In this document: positions 60,303-64,000 of the stretch, piece by piece
Numbering within the stretch: the stretch's first letter is position 1
How the letters are laid out: every line of letters begins with the position of its first letter
DNA from: Liolophura sinensis
Lineage: Eukaryota; Mollusca; Polyplacophora; Chitonida; Chitonidae
Reading direction: 5' to 3'
Assembly: GCF_032854445.1 (NCBI RefSeq)
Contig: NC_088296.1
Coordinates: forward strand, 11,322,706 to 11,386,705
DNA: 64,000 nucleotides
Position numbers and translations under genes: made by a program
Notes under the pieces: model-generated
Seen by the model: only the letters and a program-made list of their open reading frames with translations
The model's database searches: none
Told to the model about the DNA's origin: nothing

Positions 60303-62454
60303 AATGACTCGCATGCGGAGTACGACATTACCACAATCCAGGAATTGATTGCATGTATTACTTTCTAAATTACCCTCCCACGATACCCCTGAAATACGGT
60401 CATAATCATTCTTTGGAAATTATTCTTACGATTGTGCGTAAATCTTCATGGAGTCCACGATTAAGTAAAATCAGAACACAAGATCGAGGTTTCTTTTTAA
60501 ATAAGGTCCTGCAAAAGCGGCCGATTTTTTTGCAGATTCCATACAGTATATTCAAATCAACTGAAATAAACATAAATGCAAAATGTCAGGATGAAAATAC
60601 TGGAATGTTACATCCTCTAGTGAATTTCATCGTGATTAGCGAAAGTGGAGAACCACCCACTGCTGGTGTATACCTTAAATGAGCTTTTATGTCTGGCACC
60701 GTCTGAAGCTATCTTTTATCCCCACCGGTGCAGCATTAAGCCAGCATCTAGGCACCGAGCCCGGGGCCAGGCTTCCGCTGTGGGCAACCTACGTCCAAAA
60801 CGTGGCGTCATGCTGGGAAGATCTCTCTGCCCCTGAGTCGGCATCGGTAACGACCAAACATAAATCGTGCAAATGGGCTCGCGTTCATTTTTTTTTCCCT
60901 GAACCTTCTTTTTTGCTCTATCCTCAACCAAATTGTTAGACATCTGTATATTATGCCCCTTACCCTAGAAACTATTCACTGTCACGTTATATCGAGCTGT
61001 TCTCCTCCGCCGCCCATCGCTGCCCGAATCCTGTAGCCCAATTAGATTCTGATATATACGTAAAAGCTCTCTTTTCTGAGCTAACGGACTGATTTTTAGA
61101 TGGACGGGCTATACAAGGTGATTCGGTTGCAGATATTTTGTCTTCAGTTTCTTCTTCAATGTACTTATATCAGTTTTTTTTTTGCCTTTGTCTTTCAGAA
61201 ATTACCATATCTCGCAAGCGTTAAAACCCGTTGTTTTTAACCAGGTGATAAAACCAAATCGTTTAATGGATATTCTTTACCTGCAAATTTTAACGGTATT
61301 ATGTGGCGTTAATTGACAAGAGAAACAAAATGTTTCATCCCGGACGTTTGCTTCAGATGTAAGGAGAACTCAGGTTATAAGAGAGTATTAAATGATACAT
61401 ACATGTCGTCCTCTTGTGTTTGGAGATGTAAAGGAATTAGAGGAATGTATCACAGTAGCAAAACAAATTAACATGTAATAGATTTGAACCCACTACATTC
61501 ACGGTGAACACTTTACTCATAGATTTACTTTTCATAAATTTTTAATCCAAATGAAAAAGTAAACCAAACTAAAAATATACATGTACATGTGTATACTATA
61601 CTAATTCGAATTGATCGTGTTCGACTTCAATTTCCCGTCTTCCTATTCTTTTTATTTTGCTTCTTTTTTTTCTCTTCTTTTTCATTTCTGTAAAATCAAT
61701 ATATATTAAATCAGAAGATGTACACTGAAGACCATTATTTTGTGTACTAATAACATTGACCTCACCACGACTTTCTTTGTAATGGCGAAGCGCGTCAGTA
61801 GAAAGCCTTGTTGTCGTACCACGCTACTGTAATGGCAAAGTACTTCGTTGCGTGTCAGCACATAATCTTATAAAGATAACATTTATTTTGGCAATATAAT
61901 CTGTCTACATTTGAAAATATAGGAATTATGGGAAAGTGTGCACCATAACGACGCCTGAAGGCCAGCCAGCTGGTGGGCTAATAAAAAAGCCCATATTCTT
62001 GTCATTCCAGAGAGCGATAGAATCCCTAAATTCGTTTGAGTGTTTCTTTTTTTTGTTGGTTTTTTTTTACCCACAAGACACATACCCTAGACGTCTTTCT
62101 TAGAGTGTTATGAGGCTTTGAAGATTTCACTACCGGAACTGCCATCGCACGTGCAGGGCACAAGCCTATCAAAAAGCTATATGGGCCTTTTTTGCGACAC
62201 TGTGCAAAGAAATAAACTGTTTCCTGTTGAGACCGATATAATTAGTAATGATGTTTAACCTCGTTACCTTAGTGGTGCGATTTATATCTTGACATCCTGT
62301 GACTTTTTTTCAGTAATTTTGCGCACATAGTGTTCCGCTAAAATGCGAGACAGTACGTAATTTTTCTGGACAGATGAGGAAAATAAAGGTAAAAACAAAG
62401 AAATTTAATTTCTTTTCACGCGAGCAATGTATGCCAAAGCCAATCGTATGCAAA
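60303..62454. other. Unannotated non-coding DNA
   Basis: About 2.1 kb with no recognised gene or repeat. The frames at 60353-60682 and 60645-60943 overlap on several strands and have no known motif. Confidence 0.45.
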
Positions 62455-62640
62455 TGTATTTATGGGAGCAAAAGTCAGCAGAGCCCGAGGGGAAGGCCTC
62501 GACAATCCGCAGGTTGGTGGCACATACGGCCGGAGAGGAAGCCAGCAGGAGGAGGAACTCACAGCGACCGCATTGGTGGCAGGTTCCCGGGTCATTGTGC
62601 CGTGCTGGCGTGCTAAACCCCTCGGCCACGGAGGCCTGGC
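62455..62640 (-). repeat. SINE B, reverse orientation, tail lost, head retained
   Basis: TTTATGGGAGCAAAAGTCAG (diverged GTGGGAG...GGCAG), CAATCCGCAGGTTGGTGGCA, ACGGCCGGAGAGGAAGCCAG, ACTCACAGCGACCGCATTGG, GGTTCCCGGGTCATTG and the head end CTCGGCCACGGAGGC. It keeps the 5' head but lacks the 3' tail. Confidence 0.88.
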
Positions 62641-63307
62641 TTAAATATGTTCTACCCACGATATATCTGTAATATTGCCTAACAAGCCAGGGCAATTCAT
62701 TTATTCATTCGGCACATCCCACGCCTCTACACGAGGCTGCGTTTGACACAGCTGTTTGGCTGGTTATAAAGCATCACTAGTGTTGTCTGCGTACAAGTAG
62801 TCCGCTGATTATCAAGGTGTTATGCCAAGCTGTTGCATTCGTAACACGGGCCGCAGGGTACAAAGAGCACCGACTTTTCATGATTGCACTGACAGTGCTG
62901 TTATAGTGCCAAAAAAAAAATAAACTGTTATCAACATAACATAACATAGCGCCGTTATTCTTTGTTAACACGTACCATAAATATAGAACAGTAAAAATCC
63001 CGTTATGGACAGCGACACCTGTTCACACAGTACCTATACCGCTGCCACTCATAACCAAAATGCATTTCTGTCGGGGTTGCTCTCCTGGACACATCGAGTA
63101 AATAACCAAGGACACGTTGGGCGCGTCAAATTTTGGTATGGCACCTTTTTCTTTAGTTTCTTTTAAAATCCAAAATGTCATGGACCAGTTGTTTAAAACT
63201 GCATCAACGCTATACCGGGATCAAATCTTCATATAAATCTTGATCTGTTACACAACTGATGGGAATTTAATCAAGCCTAAAGTTAATGCCTTCCTGATCT
63301 AATCTTC
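62641..63307. other. Unannotated non-coding DNA
   Basis: No recognised gene or repeat. Confidence 0.5.
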
Positions 63308-63522
63308 TATTTAATTTATTTGATTGGTGTTTTACGCTGCACTCAAGAATATTTCACTTATACGACGGCGGCCAACATTATGGTGGGTGGAAACCGGGCA
63401 GAGCCCGGGGGAACCCACGACCATCCGCAGGTTGCTGACAGACCTTCCCACGTGAGGGCGGAGAGGAAGCCAGCATGAGCTGAACTCACAGCGACCGCAT
63501 TCTACTGAACCACAGAGGCCCT
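63308..63522 (-). repeat. SINE B, reverse orientation, head deleted internally
   Basis: TTTGATTGGTGTTTTACGCT, ACGACGGCGGCCAACATTAT, AGAGCCCGGGGGAACCCACG, GGAGAGGAAGCCAGCATGAG, ACTCACAGCGACCGCATT, then directly CTGAACCACAGAGGC. The middle of the tRNA-like head is missing. CTAATCTTCTA before it and CTAATCGTCTA after it may be an imperfect target-site duplication. Confidence 0.94.
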
Positions 63523-64000
63523 GCCTAATCGTCTAAATATATGTTTGAATAGATGAGATATAAATGTTGTCCTGTCAAAATTTACTACAAAACTGCTGAA
63601 GAACCTGTCTGAGGGAACAGAAAATTTCGAACATCTGCACTGCTTTTTTTTTTCAATGGCGATGATTTCATGTCAAAGATTTATCAGTTAATATGGTTGA
63701 AGCGCCATTGGAGGTGACTATCTTGTATACAAATGAACCATAAATGACAATCAGTCACTTATCAATATGCCGTCATTTTCCTGATTCCTTGTATAAAATC
63801 AAGCTCGATAAAAATGACACATTTATGATTTATGAGATCAATCAAACACTAAAATTTTGTGAATAATAAGTGCTAAAAGATGGACAAAAAGAGAAAACAA
63901 AAGAGAGGTAGAGCAAATATTATGTCAGCCTCTAGTCGACCTTTATAATTATGATTTTCATACTACACTTAAATCATTTTGAACAGTGAAGTTAAAATTC
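63523..64000. other. Unannotated non-coding DNA
   Basis: No recognised gene or repeat. Confidence 0.5.

Overview
This is animal nuclear DNA, and its character is that of a lophotrochozoan, most likely a marine mollusc. It has very low coding density, long (AT)n, (GA)n, (GATT)n and poly-G/C tracts, and about two dozen copies of tRNA-derived SINEs of a kind I associate with mollusc genomes. One exon fits a canonical eukaryotic GT donor and a Kozak start. No bacterial operons, rRNA genes or CRISPR arrays are seen. The species cannot be fixed from the sequence alone.

One gene is clearly supported. On the minus strand, positions 48652 down to 47929 hold the first coding exon of a natriuretic-peptide-receptor-type protein: a signal peptide followed by the start of the extracellular ANF-receptor ligand-binding domain. 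It ends at a GTAAGT donor in phase 1. Transcription runs leftward, so positions 1-47928 would be its first intron (or intron plus further exons I could not recognise), and 48653-49080 is a CpG-rich 5' region. Three short splice-bounded open stretches (36172-36250 +, 58252-58370 -, 60260-60302 +) are weak exon candidates with no recognised family.

Everything else is repeats and unrecognised non-coding DNA. There are three SINE families. SINE A has a tRNA-like head and a (CACT)n tail. SINE B has a tRNA-like head with a long variable region and an (AAAT)n tail. SINE C is related to A over its 3' part. Several copies have target-site duplications, and one SINE B is nested inside a SINE C. A and B share a short 3' motif, which suggests a common LINE partner.

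Other repeats are two inverted-repeat DNA elements (27652-27872 and 32681-33412, the second with a lone end at 59229) and a dispersed family here called R1. R1 has seven copies, one carrying an eight-unit 32-bp minisatellite at 22449-22704. Tandem arrays include a 55-bp array at 45906-46640 with a 165-bp higher-order duplication, a 39/42-bp frame-preserving minisatellite at 41491-41700, a 120-bp triplication at 57392-57750 and a roughly 195-bp array at 37200-37910 that a SINE has split.

I see no multi-gene system in the window. The most interesting material is the receptor exon and the repeat biology, above all R1 and the shared SINE tail.
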